Shown here in pieces: positions 1 through 8,858 of a stretch of DNA of 28,236 nt (positions are counted from its first letter, which is position 1; every line of letters begins with the position of its first letter). Location of the stretch: NCBI GenBank assembly GCA_937902455.1, contig CALELI010000062.1, positions 1 to 28,236 on the forward strand, read 5' to 3'. Made by a program: the position numbers and the translations under genes. Origin of the DNA: an uncultured Prevotellaceae bacterium (GTDB lineage: Bacteria > Bacteroidota > Bacteroidia > Bacteroidales > Bacteroidaceae). The notes under the pieces were generated by a model. The model was not told where the DNA came from. It was given only the letters and a program-made list of their open reading frames with translations, and searched no databases.

Positions 1-52
1 TGTTAAGCCTGTAGCTAGCGTTCATCCTGAGCCAGGATCAAACTCTTCATTC
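1..52 (-). rRNA. rrs: 16S ribosomal RNA, 5' end only
   Basis: Read on the minus strand, this stretch contains the conserved 16S 5' sequence AGAGTTTGATCCTGGCTCAG, followed by GATGAACGCTAGCTACAGGC, which is the Bacteroidales form of helix 1-2. The rest of the gene lies beyond the left edge. The exact 5' end (about 50-52) is by analogy with related 16S genes. This is the strongest evidence for the host group. Confidence 0.95.
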
Positions 53-276
53 TAAATCTTTATCTCTAATTCCCAAAAGGGAATCGTTTGTCTGTTCTTG
101 GCCAGGCTCTTCCGCTCTATCGAATCCAATCTATATCCTTGAATTGACTTTGACTCGTATATTTCTATACTGCCTTGTAATAGTTGCTTGTTCCAGTCTT
201 TTCAAATATCGCTTCATTGCCCCGGAGGTTTCGGGCCGCACAGACCCTGACGCCTTTCAGCGTCCCCTTCCGAAAG
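53..276 (-). promoter_or_regulatory. 16S rRNA leader region
   Basis: About 220 nt of predicted transcribed leader lie between the rRNA promoter and the mature 16S 5' end. It contains a perfect hairpin at 69-84 (ATTCCC, loop AAAA, GGGAAT) just ahead of the mature RNA. The hairpin may take part in processing or antitermination; that role is inferred. No gene is seen here. Confidence 0.5.
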
Positions 277-282
277 CGAGTG

Positions 283-313
283 CAAAGGTAAGCACTTTTT
301 AGGTAACGGCAAA
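283..313 (-). promoter_or_regulatory. rRNA operon promoter
   Basis: On the minus strand TTTG (313-310) is followed after 19 nt by TACCTTTG (290-283). This matches the Bacteroidetes -33/-7 consensus (TTTG, TAnnTTTG). It points at the 16S gene, with a predicted start of transcription near 276. The short minus-strand reading frame that overlaps this region (165-347) is not considered coding. Confidence 0.8.
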
Positions 314-469
314 ATATTTCACGCTTTTTTTTCACTTTTTTTATCATTTACCTCTTTACACCTTTTTATTATTTCGCGCACGGGCGCGCACGCGTAAAGG
401 AAACAGGTGCTGTGACAGATGCGCAGATAGACCTCTTCAACACCGATACCTGTCTTTTCATAGGGAAGA

Positions 470-501
470 TTTGTTTTTACTATGAATATTCGCTATCTTT
501 G
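470..501 (+). promoter_or_regulatory. Promoter of the serpin / sigma / anti-sigma genes
   Basis: TTTG at 470-473 is followed after 20 nt by TATCTTTG at 494-501, an excellent match to the Bacteroidetes consensus. Predicted transcription start is about 507-510. The rest of the gap between the divergent rRNA promoter and this site (314-469) shows only a T/A-rich tract and a short GC-rich alternating patch near 377-396, with no gene. Confidence 0.75.
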
Positions 502-594
502 TAGAGCAATTGCGACTTTTATTTCCTGAAAATGTATCACCCTCATGCAAGGTTTTGCATTATTCAGCATTATATAGTCAAAAACCAACAAATT

Positions 595-1848
595 ATGTCA
601 ACGATGAAAAAAAGAACTATTCTCTCCATGATGCTACTTGCATACGTCATGGTATCGTCTACATCAAGTTGCAGTAATGATGACGGCAACAATGGCGTGA
701 ACAACCAAACCTCACGTCCAATTGACAATGCCACAAGAGCAGTGTTTATGAAAATAAACGACATGGCGTTTCCTTTCTTCAGGCAAGTCTGTTCCGACGT
801 GAAACCTGACGAGAATTTCATGATTTCGCCATTGAGTCTGACTGAAGTTCTCGCCATGCTCGCCAATGGCGCCAATGGTGCCACACAGAAACAGATTCTT
901 GAAGTGATGAGACTCGACACTATCTCATCAGCACGCGCAAGTAAGGCTTTGCAGATATTCAACAGTCATCTCATGGCTACCGACAAGCAAAGTCAGATGT
1001 CGCTGGCTAACTCACAATGGATTGACGATGATATCAGTGTGAAGGATGAGTACATAGAATATAATGAGGAGTTCCTCGATGCAGAGACATTCAATCAGGA
1101 TTTGTGTACTGAACAGACCATGTACGACATCAATTCATGGTGTAGCAGGAAGACATACGGATGTATTGACGAATTACTTTACCGTCCACTATCTGATGAA
1201 GCAAAGATGGTGCTCATCAATGCACTCTATTTCAAAGGTATCTGGAAAAGTAAATTCGACAAGCAAAGTACATCGGATGACAAGTTCACAAACTATGACG
1301 GAACGATGACGCCGGTAAAGATGATGCACCAGACGCAAGCCTTCTCTGCATGTCAAGGGGACAAAATGGATATTGTCCGGTTTCCTTATGGGAACGGAAG
1401 TTTCTACATGGATGTCGTTCTTCCTCATGAAGATGAGACACTCGATGACTGCATGGATGATATTGACCTGAAGACGATGAATGGATATTTGAGACCTTAT
1501 AAGGTAACTGTCAGCATGCCACGCATGAACCTAAACTATCGTCGCTCGCTCAAAAATGACCTCAAGTCGATGGGAATGACTAATGCCTTCAGCTGGATCG
1601 ATGCCGATTTCTCAGGCATAAGTAACACCAAACTGTCTGTATCCTTCATCGAGCAAGTCACATCAATTAAAGTGGACGAAGATGGCACAGAGGCAGCGGC
1701 AACAACCTTTTCAGGCATGGTTGATACAGCACCGACGCCAGTTGAGGTCAAGCCGATGACGTTCACAATGAACCGTCCATTCGTATTCCTCATCAGAGAA
1801 AGCCAAACGGGAATGGTATTGTTCATGGGTAGGATGGTCAAGTTCTGA
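595..1848 (+). CDS. Secreted lipoprotein serpin (serine protease inhibitor)
   Basis: Predicted serpin of 417 aa, in the size range of the family (350-420 plus a signal). The N terminus has basic residues, a hydrophobic stretch and SSCS, a lipobox-like site, so the protein is probably an outer-membrane or surface lipoprotein. Serpin hallmarks visible are the N-terminal NFMISPLSLTEVLAMLANGA helix, the hinge GTEAAATT before the reactive loop, and the C-terminal signature NRPFVFLIRESQTGMVLFMG. The small residues in the hinge suggest a true inhibitor. The scissile bond probably lies near residues VDTAPTP, but P1 cannot be fixed by reading. An upstream in-frame ATG at 532 would add 21 non-signal-like residues. 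ATG 595 (or 604) gives a proper signal peptide. The sigma gene starts 17 bp downstream, so co-transcription is likely. Confidence 0.9.
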   Translation: MSTMKKRTILSMMLLAYVMVSSTSSCSNDDGNNGVNNQTSRPIDNATRAVFMKINDMAFPFFRQVCSDVKPDENFMISPLSLTEVLAMLANGANGATQKQILEVMRLDTISSARASKALQIFNSHLMATDKQSQMSLANSQWIDDDISVKDEYIEYNEEFLDAETFNQDLCTEQTMYDINSWCSRKTYGCIDELLYRPLSDEAKMVLINALYFKGIWKSKFDKQSTSDDKFTNYDGTMTPVKMMHQTQAFSACQGDKMDIVRFPYGNGSFYMDVVLPHEDETLDDCMDDIDLKTMNGYLRPYKVTVSMPRMNLNYRRSLKNDLKSMGMTNAFSWIDADFSGISNTKLSVSFIEQVTSIKVDEDGTEAAATTFSGMVDTAPTPVEVKPMTFTMNRPFVFLIRESQTGMVLFMGRMVKF

Positions 1849-1865
1849 TGTTTCGTTAATTCTCT

Positions 1866-2408
1866 GTGATAGTCATTGACAAGACAATAACAGCACGAGT
1901 CATACAAGGCGACCGTAAGGCAGCACAAGAACTATACTGCCTTACGGTTCGCTATCTCTGTGCCGTCTGTCAGAGGTATATTGATGATGACGATGTCAGG
2001 GACATATTGCAGGAGAGCTACATAAAGATTTTCAAGAACATAAAGGATTTCTCCGACAAAGACAAAGGCTCATTACTGTCATGGATGACAAGGATTGTAG
2101 TCAACGAATCGTTGCAGTTTCTCCGCAGAAAGAACCGGAACGCATTCATTGAATCTGTTGACGATATTCCTGAATGCGAGGAAGAATTTGAGGTGCCACG
2201 TTTCTCCTCAGAGGAAATCCATCATGCAATCAGGCAACTTCCTACCGGTTATCGTGTCGTACTCAACCTATACGTCTTTGAAGGAAAGTCGCACAAAGAG
2301 ATATCACAGATGTTAGGCATCAAGGAAGCATCATCTGCCTCACAACTGAACAGAGCAAAGAACATGCTACGGAAGATACTAGTAAAACAGGAAGGAGACC
2401 GCACATGA
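1866..2408 (+). CDS. ECF-type RNA polymerase sigma-70 factor
   Basis: 180-aa sigma factor of the extracytoplasmic-function class, which directs RNA polymerase to a regulon. Region 2 is recognisable around residues 25-85 (DDVRDILQESYIKIF and SWMTRIVVNESLQFLRRK). Region 4 is at about 120-170, with LPTGYRVVLNLYVFEGKSHK followed by the helix-turn-helix EISQMLGIKEASSASQLNRA. The start is GTG at 1866, 17 bp after the serpin stop. No upstream ATG extends the frame usefully. The stop overlaps the next gene by 4 bp (ATGA), the usual arrangement of a sigma/anti-sigma pair. No dedicated promoter was found, so expression is probably from the serpin promoter. Confidence 0.9.
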   Translation: MIVIDKTITARVIQGDRKAAQELYCLTVRYLCAVCQRYIDDDDVRDILQESYIKIFKNIKDFSDKDKGSLLSWMTRIVVNESLQFLRRKNRNAFIESVDDIPECEEEFEVPRFSSEEIHHAIRQLPTGYRVVLNLYVFEGKSHKEISQMLGIKEASSASQLNRAKNMLRKILVKQEGDRT

Positions 2409-3757
2409 AAGAACAATGGACAAAAGACCTTCGCAGCAAACTCACTGACTTTGAAGCGCCAGTGATTCCTGATGGGCTTTGGGACGACATCAACGCAAAG
2501 ATACCGCATTCAAACACTTTGCCATTACACAAGCATTATCTGAAAGTGGCTGTTGCAGCAGTACTATTACTCGTGTCATTATCTGGCATCTGGCATATAA
2601 TTCATAATGACAGCAGCACTGTTCATCACATTTCTGACAACAGCGATGAACATCAGCAAGCAGCAACAAATACAATAGACAGGACGCCTCTTATAGCCAG
2701 CAACGAACAAGAGACACAGAATCCAGTTGTAAACTCTTATGCTCCATCAGCAAAAAGAGTCATCTCACAGGCGAACATCAGCAATCATCAGCCCGACTCA
2801 ACAACAAATGTCGCCAATAATCAAAAGCCCGTTAATGCGTCAGAAGACGTATCGGAAGAAACAGATAGTGAAGACACCGTTACACATTCAATAATACGAC
2901 AAGACATGGCACCGCAACGAGTAACACAACCCACCAAACCTTCAAGACGCTTAATAACCCAAATAGATAAAATCCTGGATGATAAAAAAGGAAACAGCGT
3001 ATACCTTGCCATGAGTACATCAGGCATGTTATTGCTAAAGGCAACAAGTGGTAAGTTACAAGAGTTTGGAACGATTATTGATCCCACACAAAAAGATCAG
3101 ACAGACGGAGCCGGTGACAACCATGAGTGTTGCACTCCTGATGATACGACAAAGCACAGTGGCAACGAATATGACACTCGGGTCGGTACAGTCCCGACAT
3201 CTAGAAAGGGGGCGAAAATGCAGGAATCCAAAGATGCAGAAAAACATCATCGTCCAATTTCCGTAGGACTGCAGATTGGCATTCCTCTCACAAATCGATT
3301 ATACTTGAATACAGGACTGAATTACACATATCTATATAGTGAGTTCGATAAAGGCTATACCAATCAATATACTCACACAGACCAAAAAATACATTACATA
3401 GGGATTCCACTGCTGTTAAGTTATAGTCTTTACAGTAACCAGCACATAAACATCAGTCTTGGTGGTGGTGGCAGAATGGATTTTGGAATTTCGGGCAAGT
3501 CCGTGTCACATAGCATTGTCAAAAACAAGGAAGTCAGTTCCACGTCGGAAAGCCTGTCAGGTTTACCTGAGAACGTCTCACTGATGGTATCTCCTGGCAT
3601 TCAGATAAATATCATCAAAGGACTAAGCGCCTATGCCGAGCCATCATTGCAATATATACTTCCGAGTTCCAGCGATATTAGGACGTATTATACAACACAC
3701 AACTTTATATTTGATTTGCAGTTCGGTGTCCGTTGGAATTTTAGCCACAATCGGTAA
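2405..3757 (+). CDS. Putative anti-sigma / outer-membrane beta-barrel-like protein
   Basis: 450-aa protein translationally coupled to the sigma factor. Residues 1-40 are soluble and contain IPDGLWDDINAKI, a motif seen in short cytoplasmic anti-sigma-like segments of Bacteroidetes. Residues about 46-66 form one transmembrane helix with no cleavage site. A long Ser/Thr/Asn/His-rich low-complexity linker follows (about 70-280). The last 170 residues show alternating beta strands (VGLQIGIPLTNRLYLNTGLN, YIGIPLLLSYSL, INISLGGGGRMDF, FDLQFGVRWNF) like PorT-type beta-barrels. An inner-membrane helix followed by a barrel is odd. The linker is long enough to cross the periplasm, so the protein could link envelope state to sigma release. 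The anti-sigma role rests on gene position and is inferred. Confidence 0.7.
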   Translation: MKEQWTKDLRSKLTDFEAPVIPDGLWDDINAKIPHSNTLPLHKHYLKVAVAAVLLLVSLSGIWHIIHNDSSTVHHISDNSDEHQQAATNTIDRTPLIASNEQETQNPVVNSYAPSAKRVISQANISNHQPDSTTNVANNQKPVNASEDVSEETDSEDTVTHSIIRQDMAPQRVTQPTKPSRRLITQIDKILDDKKGNSVYLAMSTSGMLLLKATSGKLQEFGTIIDPTQKDQTDGAGDNHECCTPDDTTKHSGNEYDTRVGTVPTSRKGAKMQESKDAEKHHRPISVGLQIGIPLTNRLYLNTGLNYTYLYSEFDKGYTNQYTHTDQKIHYIGIPLLLSYSLYSNQHINISLGGGGRMDFGISGKSVSHSIVKNKEVSSTSESLSGLPENVSLMVSPGIQINIIKGLSAYAEPSLQYILPSSSDIRTYYTTHNFIFDLQFGVRWNFSHNR

Positions 3758-3836
3758 TCCTTCATCCATGCGCCTGAGAAAACTACAACAGTAAGAAAAA
3801 TTCGTCGCTCATCGCTCGTGATTCATTTTTTATTTA

Positions 3837-3844
3837 TATCTTTG
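3837..3844 (+). promoter_or_regulatory. Weak promoter (-7 box) of the GH125 gene
   Basis: TATCTTTG at 3837-3844 matches the Bacteroidetes -7 element, 39 bp ahead of the ATG at 3884. No good TTTG is found 19-21 nt upstream, so only half of the consensus is supported. Confidence 0.5.
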
Positions 3845-3883
3845 CAGAATAAACAAGGCCTCAAGGCCATTTTAAGCAATAAT

Positions 3884-5290
3884 ATGAAAAAGATAATATC
3901 CGCATTCATCCTCCTTTTTGTCTGTACAGGTCATTCCCTTGCAGACGAAATTCGTCAGTCCAACCCAAATGACCACAGGCCGGCAGTGGAGGAACGCCTG
4001 TTTCGCAGTGAGGCAGTCGAACGCCAGATAGAGGCACTGAAGGACAAACTCATCGCCATCAATCCGAAACTGTTCTGGATGTTTCAGAACTGCTTTCCCA
4101 ATACCCTCGACACCACCGTCCACTATAGCAAGACCGATGACGGCGACGACGACACCTTCGTCTATACCGGCGACATCCATGCCATGTGGCTTCGCGACAG
4201 CGGTGCACAGGTATGGCCATATCTCCGCTACATCAAGGACGACGAGCCACTCCGCCACCTCATCCGTGGCGTGATCCGTCGCCAGTTCTCATGCATACTC
4301 ATTGACCCCTATGCCAATGCCTTCAACATGGGCCCTACCGGCAGCAAGTGGGCATCAGACCATACAGACATGAAACCCGAGCTCCACGAGCGCAAGTATG
4401 AGATTGACTCTCTCTGCTATCCACTCCGGCTGGCATACGAATACTGGAAACTGACAGGCGACGACAGTATATTCGACGAACGATGGCTGAAAGTCATACG
4501 CAGCATACTCGACACATTCCGCGAACAGCAGAACTGGAACGGCCCAAGGACATCCTACCGTTTCCTCCGTACCACGGCAGCCATGCACGACACCCGTAGC
4601 AACAGTGGCTACGGTCATCCGGGGAAAGCCTGCGGACTCATAGCAAGTGCCTTCCGCCCTTCCGACGACTGTACCATCTTCCCATATCTCATCCCGAGTA
4701 ACTTCTTTGCCGTGAGCGTATTGCGCAAGGCAGCCACCATTCTCAAAAAGGTGAACAAGGAAGAGGAGTTATCCCATGAATGTACGGAAATGGCCAGTCA
4801 GGTAGAGAAGGCCATCAGACAGCACGCCATCGTGAAACATCCGAAATACGGCAAGATCTATGCCTTCGAGGTCGACGGCTACGGCAGTTCCCTACTGATG
4901 GACGACAGCAACGCGCCAAGCCTGCTCAGCCTGCCTTACCTTACCGACGTCGACATCAAGGACCCGGTTTACCAGAACACACGCCGTTTCGCATGGAGCG
5001 ACGACAATCCCTATTTCTTCCATGGAAAGGCAGGCGAGGGCATAGGCGGTCCACATTGCGGCATCGACCATCCGTGGCCGATGAGTCTGATAATGAAGGC
5101 ACTCACCACCACCGACAGGGAAGAGCAGCAATGGTGTCTCGACGAACTCCTCAGAACCGATGCCAACACCCTCTTCATGCACGAGTCATTCAACAAGGAC
5201 GACGCCTCCGACTTCACCCGCTCATGGTTTGCATGGGCAAACACCCTTTTTGGAGAACTGATAGTGACTATGTACGAAGAGAAGAAATGA
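3884..5290 (+). CDS. GH125 family exo-alpha-1,6-mannosidase
   Basis: 468-aa secreted glycoside hydrolase of family GH125 (formerly DUF1237), metal-independent enzymes that remove alpha-1,6-linked mannose from N-glycan or mannan. A signal peptide (residues 1-20, ending HSLA) directs it to the periplasm. Family motifs seen are TGDIHAMWLRDSGAQVWPYL at about 95-114, the GPTGSKWASDHTDMKPELHE segment in the middle, and GEGIGGPHCGIDHPWPMSLI near 390-408. ATG 3884 was chosen because the signal peptide starts there; an earlier start at 3818 adds 22 unrelated residues. The gene uses many C-ending codons, like the CotH gene at 9114. Its last 168 bp (5113-5280) are repeated exactly at 8930-9097. It converges with the oxidoreductase gene across 61 bp, where I see no terminator. 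Confidence 0.9.
   Translation: MKKIISAFILLFVCTGHSLADEIRQSNPNDHRPAVEERLFRSEAVERQIEALKDKLIAINPKLFWMFQNCFPNTLDTTVHYSKTDDGDDDTFVYTGDIHAMWLRDSGAQVWPYLRYIKDDEPLRHLIRGVIRRQFSCILIDPYANAFNMGPTGSKWASDHTDMKPELHERKYEIDSLCYPLRLAYEYWKLTGDDSIFDERWLKVIRSILDTFREQQNWNGPRTSYRFLRTTAAMHDTRSNSGYGHPGKACGLIASAFRPSDDCTIFPYLIPSNFFAVSVLRKAATILKKVNKEEELSHECTEMASQVEKAIRQHAIVKHPKYGKIYAFEVDGYGSSLLMDDSNAPSLLSLPYLTDVDIKDPVYQNTRRFAWSDDNPYFFHGKAGEGIGGPHCGIDHPWPMSLIMKALTTTDREEQQWCLDELLRTDANTLFMHESFNKDDASDFTRSWFAWANTLFGELIVTMYEEKK
5113..5280 (+). repeat. 168-bp direct repeat, copy 1 (GH125 3' end)
   Basis: Identical base for base to 8930-9097 by eye. It covers the last 56 codons or so of the mannosidase and ends 8 bp before the end of the TGA stop codon. 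The pair is separated by about 3.6 kb that includes the whole oxidoreductase gene, so homologous recombination between the copies could delete that gene. Confidence 0.95.
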
Positions 5291-5351
5291 ACTTTTCGGA
5301 CATGGACACTGCTTCTCCGTCAACGTTCCCTTCAATCATAGTTTCTTCCGC

Positions 5352-8300
5352 CTATTTGAAAGCGTTCTCACTCAATCCCCTGCCACCAATCTTGAGGTCG
5401 TCCATGTATGACGGCACTTTGCGACCAAGATATTTGTCAACATAGAGTTTTGCAAGGTACTGACCGAGCATGAAACCATGGCCTCTGAGACCAGTGCAGA
5501 GTCCCACCTCCGGATCGATGATGTAGCGCGGTTCGGTATAGCGTCCTGCCCAAACGGCAAGGAAACCGACTTCACGCAGGTTCGGTATCCAGTCGGCAAA
5601 GACTTCGCTGATTATCTCGAGGAATTCCTTACTGTTATACTTTATATTCTGACGCGCTTCGTAACTGTCGCAATCGGGCGAGGCACAGCCGATAATCTGT
5701 CCTGTATGTCCCCACTGCTGACCGTAGACGGCACTGAATCCCTTGTAGTGCCGGCGGTCGATAATCATGTCCAATGGTCCTCCGTTGGGTCCCATCATAG
5801 GCAGTCGGCGAGTGATGAAAGCCTGATGCTTGACAGGGTAGAGTCTGGCATCAAGATTTAGCTGGTCAATGAATTTCTCTGCACCCCACCCCATGGCATT
5901 GACAAAGTGGTCGACGGTGTACTCAATGAATTCTCCCTCATGGTTGCGTACGAGGGCTAAATAATGGTTGCCAACTTTCTGTATGTGAAGCAACTCACAG
6001 TCCTCGAAGTAACGGCCGCCATGCCGGACTCCGATGGAGCGGATGTAGTCGATGACTCGTCCTGGAGTAGCCTGCCAGCAGTCACGTGTGATAAGTGCAT
6101 GGCTGTAGGTATCCTTGCTGTCATCCCAAAGCGGAGATATCTCCGTCCTGAAATCCTTGCGCTCTATCATATAGGCATCACTCCATGCACGTGAGGCATC
6201 GAGAGAACGATAGGTAGCATCGTCGTGAACAAGGTTGACATAGCGTGTAGGCCGGTAGTTGATGTTGTACTCCTTCTGTATCTGACGGAATATCTCATGA
6301 CTATGAACGGCTATGTCGGCTATGTCGGGATTGGAGAAAGCAGGTCGGCCACCTCCGATGCATCTCCAGGATGCTCCGCGACTGTAGTTTATCATGACAG
6401 GATGCTTTCCTGCCTCGGAAAAATAACGGAATAGGGCACTGCCTGCAATACCGCCACCTGCAATGAGGACTTCGATGCGTTCGTGCCGGACATTGTTAAT
6501 CTTCGGGAAGATAAAGACTTCCTTGCTCTTGGAGTTGTAGATGTCGCCTAAGGTAACCTGATTGCTCAATGGTGCACGTGGAGTAACATCACCTGTCAGT
6601 TCGATGCCCCGACTCCGCAGTATCTGACGCGCACGGGATATGCAACGTTTGCCACGGCACGGACCCATACCGAGACGTGTGATGTGTTTCAGTTCGTCGA
6701 CAGAGAGTACCTTGCGGTCACCGATGACCTCAAGTATGTAATCAAGTCTGATGTCCTCGCAATGGCAGACGTAGGTCTCACCTTCTTCGGTAGGATGGAG
6801 TGGTTGCAAGGATAGCGGTGCTGGATATTGTTCCTTGGGGATGAAGCCCTTGATATCGGTCATCACCGGTTCACCAATCACTTTCAGTCGTGCCACATTG
6901 GTCTTGTTGGCTTTCTTCAGAATTCTCTCTATGATTCCCTCGCCCACCTTGCTGCCGTTGTTGTCGACCAGATAGACCTCGGAACCCTCCACGACAGTAT
7001 ATTCTATAGGCAGGAAACAAGTGCCTTTCTGCAGGTCATATCCGAAGATGGCAAGACCAGGACAGTTGTTGACACACTGCATACAGCCGATACACTTGTC
7101 GTAGTCCACCACAGGCGTGCTGTTTGTCGTGAGCTTGCTGATGGCACCCTGAGGGCAAGAAAAGGAACAAGGATTGCAGGCAAAGCCATAGAGACAGTCC
7201 ATCTGTACGAAAGGCCGAGCCTTCATACGCTCAGGAGTAGGCAGGGCGGGAGTATCGAGCAGACGTACGGGCCGTTGTTGTGAGTCAATATACTGACGGG
7301 AGATATTGAGATAGTCATCGTAGTTGTAGTGTACTCCCATTGCCTGTGCCACTTCATAGGCAGCCTGTCGTCCGCGTAGCACGGCACTGGTGCCTTCTCC
7401 AATGCGGATGGCATCGCCCACACCATAGACATTGTGGCCAAAGACCTCACGTCCCTTGAGCAGCAACTGATTGTCGGGAATCAGACCGGTACAGATATTT
7501 ATGATATCAATACCGTCAATGATCTGTTCAGTACCGGCTACTGGCTTGAAATTCTCGCATTTGGCTATGACTGCACCCCTAATGCCAGTATGGCTGACAT
7601 TAGGGATTGCCTTCAACATTATGTATCCTGTCATGATGGGGATGCCCAAACGGCGTACACGATTTGCCTGTACAGGAAAACCTCCCTCACGAGGCATAGC
7701 CTCGATGATGGCCTTGATGGTAGCTCCAGCCTGCATTCCCTGGTAGGAGGTGAGGTAGCCTATATTGCCGGCACCGACGGTCAGGACCCGTTTGCCCAAA
7801 AGGGTGTGTTCCTGGTTCATCATTTTCTGAAAGACAGCAGCTGTATAGACACCCGGCATGTCGTCGTTCTCAAAGGTAGGCATGAACGAAACTGCCCCCG
7901 TGGCAACGACAAGATGCTCAGCATCGACATAACCGACCTCGCCCGTGACGATATTCTTGATGGCTACCCGGCCACCCTCAAGGATATCCCACACAGTGTT
8001 GTTGAGCAGAATGCCCTCCATGCTGTCGCCTGCCAGTGTACGGGCAATATCGAAGCCACGCATCCCACCAAATCTTCTTTCCTTTTCAAAGAAGAAGAAC
8101 TGATGGGTCTGTATATTAAACTGTCCTCCGATACGGCTGTTGCTGTCGATGACAAGATTACTGATGCCAAAGGTGTTGAGTTGTTCCCTACATGCCAGAC
8201 CTGCCGGTCCGGCACCGATGATAGCCACTTGTACCTTGTAAATCTTCACTTCACGGGACTTTTGTTCGCGAGGTTCGGGCATCCCGTTCTCCCCGCCACC

Positions 8301-8579
8301 GGCGTGATGCACTTCCTTCACCCCATCGACAAGGGTGATGCAGATACGGCGCACCACCCCGTCGACCATCATCTCACAGGCTCCACACTTGCCGATACCG
8401 CAGTTGAGAGAGCGGTTGCGTCCGGTGATGCTATGGCTGTGAACAGGGAAACCCGCCTGATGCAAGGCGGCAGCAATGGTATGGCCTTTCTGACCCTGAA
8501 CTTTATGTCCTTCGTACATGAATTCGACAACCTCACTCTGAGGAATGTCCAAAATAGGATGCTTTTCAATCTTGTACAT
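5352..8579 (-). CDS. Fused Fe-S/flavin oxidoreductase (HcnABC / sarcosine-oxidase-like)
   Basis: 1075-aa multidomain redox enzyme. In order: an HcnA-like [2Fe-2S] domain (Cys60, 65, 68, 80); a pyridine-nucleotide-disulfide type FAD module (GAGPAG 122-127) with a second nucleotide fold (GAGNIG 269-274); two [4Fe-4S] motifs (Cys462/468/471/475 and 496/499/502/506); a BFD-like [2Fe-2S] domain (Cys605/607/641/646); and a DAO-type flavoprotein domain (GGGIAG 708-713 to about 1060). Related subunits in hydrogen cyanide synthase, opine oxidase and D-hydroxyproline or sarcosine dehydrogenases are usually separate proteins. The enzyme therefore probably oxidises a secondary amine or amino acid and channels electrons through the iron-sulfur chain to NAD(P) or another acceptor. 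The substrate is unknown. ATG 8579 was chosen because the only good promoter lies at 8639-8670, downstream of the longer start at 8699. No secretion signal, so cytoplasmic. Confidence 0.85.
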   Translation of the reverse strand: MYKIEKHPILDIPQSEVVEFMYEGHKVQGQKGHTIAAALHQAGFPVHSHSITGRNRSLNCGIGKCGACEMMVDGVVRRICITLVDGVKEVHHAGGGENGMPEPREQKSREVKIYKVQVAIIGAGPAGLACREQLNTFGISNLVIDSNSRIGGQFNIQTHQFFFFEKERRFGGMRGFDIARTLAGDSMEGILLNNTVWDILEGGRVAIKNIVTGEVGYVDAEHLVVATGAVSFMPTFENDDMPGVYTAAVFQKMMNQEHTLLGKRVLTVGAGNIGYLTSYQGMQAGATIKAIIEAMPREGGFPVQANRVRRLGIPIMTGYIMLKAIPNVSHTGIRGAVIAKCENFKPVAGTEQIIDGIDIINICTGLIPDNQLLLKGREVFGHNVYGVGDAIRIGEGTSAVLRGRQAAYEVAQAMGVHYNYDDYLNISRQYIDSQQRPVRLLDTPALPTPERMKARPFVQMDCLYGFACNPCSFSCPQGAISKLTTNSTPVVDYDKCIGCMQCVNNCPGLAIFGYDLQKGTCFLPIEYTVVEGSEVYLVDNNGSKVGEGIIERILKKANKTNVARLKVIGEPVMTDIKGFIPKEQYPAPLSLQPLHPTEEGETYVCHCEDIRLDYILEVIGDRKVLSVDELKHITRLGMGPCRGKRCISRARQILRSRGIELTGDVTPRAPLSNQVTLGDIYNSKSKEVFIFPKINNVRHERIEVLIAGGGIAGSALFRYFSEAGKHPVMINYSRGASWRCIGGGRPAFSNPDIADIAVHSHEIFRQIQKEYNINYRPTRYVNLVHDDATYRSLDASRAWSDAYMIERKDFRTEISPLWDDSKDTYSHALITRDCWQATPGRVIDYIRSIGVRHGGRYFEDCELLHIQKVGNHYLALVRNHEGEFIEYTVDHFVNAMGWGAEKFIDQLNLDARLYPVKHQAFITRRLPMMGPNGGPLDMIIDRRHYKGFSAVYGQQWGHTGQIIGCASPDCDSYEARQNIKYNSKEFLEIISEVFADWIPNLREVGFLAVWAGRYTEPRYIIDPEVGLCTGLRGHGFMLGQYLAKLYVDKYLGRKVPSYMDDLKIGGRGLSENAFK

Positions 8580-8638
8580 AAGATTTAAATAATGAGCTAT
8601 TTGTCCGATTTGATTTTTGCAAGTATTGATTAAGTGCA

Positions 8639-8670
8639 CAAATGTAGAAATATTTTTTGTGTTATACAAG
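8639..8670 (-). promoter_or_regulatory. Promoter of the fused oxidoreductase
   Basis: On the minus strand CTTG (8670-8667) is followed after 20 nt by TACATTTG (8646-8639). The -7 element is exact and the -33 element differs by one base. The predicted transcript starts near 8632, about 50 nt ahead of ATG 8579, which rules out the longer start at 8699. Confidence 0.65.
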
Positions 8671-8780
8671 TTATTTGGACTAAATTTGTTTTTTTCCACA
8701 TAGAATCGTATCTATCGCTCGCTGTGCTCCCGCAAGATACTCACGCTCGGAAATAAAAATAAAAGTTTTTAACTTTTTAT

Positions 8781-8811
8781 TTTGTATTTCGCTCGCTTAA
8801 TCGTATCTTTG
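8781..8811 (+). promoter_or_regulatory. Promoter of the chimeric ORF / CotH / lipoprotein / DUF5723 / tcdA operon
   Basis: TTTG at 8781-8784 and TATCTTTG at 8804-8811 are separated by 19 nt, a full match to the Bacteroidetes consensus. I find no TAnnTTTG element just ahead of the lipoprotein gene at 11542, so this is probably the promoter for all five genes. Confidence 0.75.
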
Positions 8812-8858
8812 CAAAAAATTGTTAAAATGACATTCATATAACTTACATACCCATCAAA

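Noticed and set aside
165..347. 60-aa minus-strand frame upstream of 16S
   Set aside because: It spans the rRNA promoter and leader, so it cannot be a sensible coding gene.
4780..5445. 221-aa plus-strand frame overlapping the GH125 3' end and the oxidoreductase 3' end
   Set aside because: Arg/His-rich out-of-frame translation crossing two real genes.
7434..8588. 384-aa plus-strand reading frame opposite the oxidoreductase
   Set aside because: Antisense to a gene with intact cofactor motifs. No recognisable domain, and the frame is a by-product of codon bias.
8580..8699. N-terminal extension of the oxidoreductase to an ATG at 8699
   Set aside because: The good promoter (8639-8670) lies inside this extension, and the added residues look non-coding.
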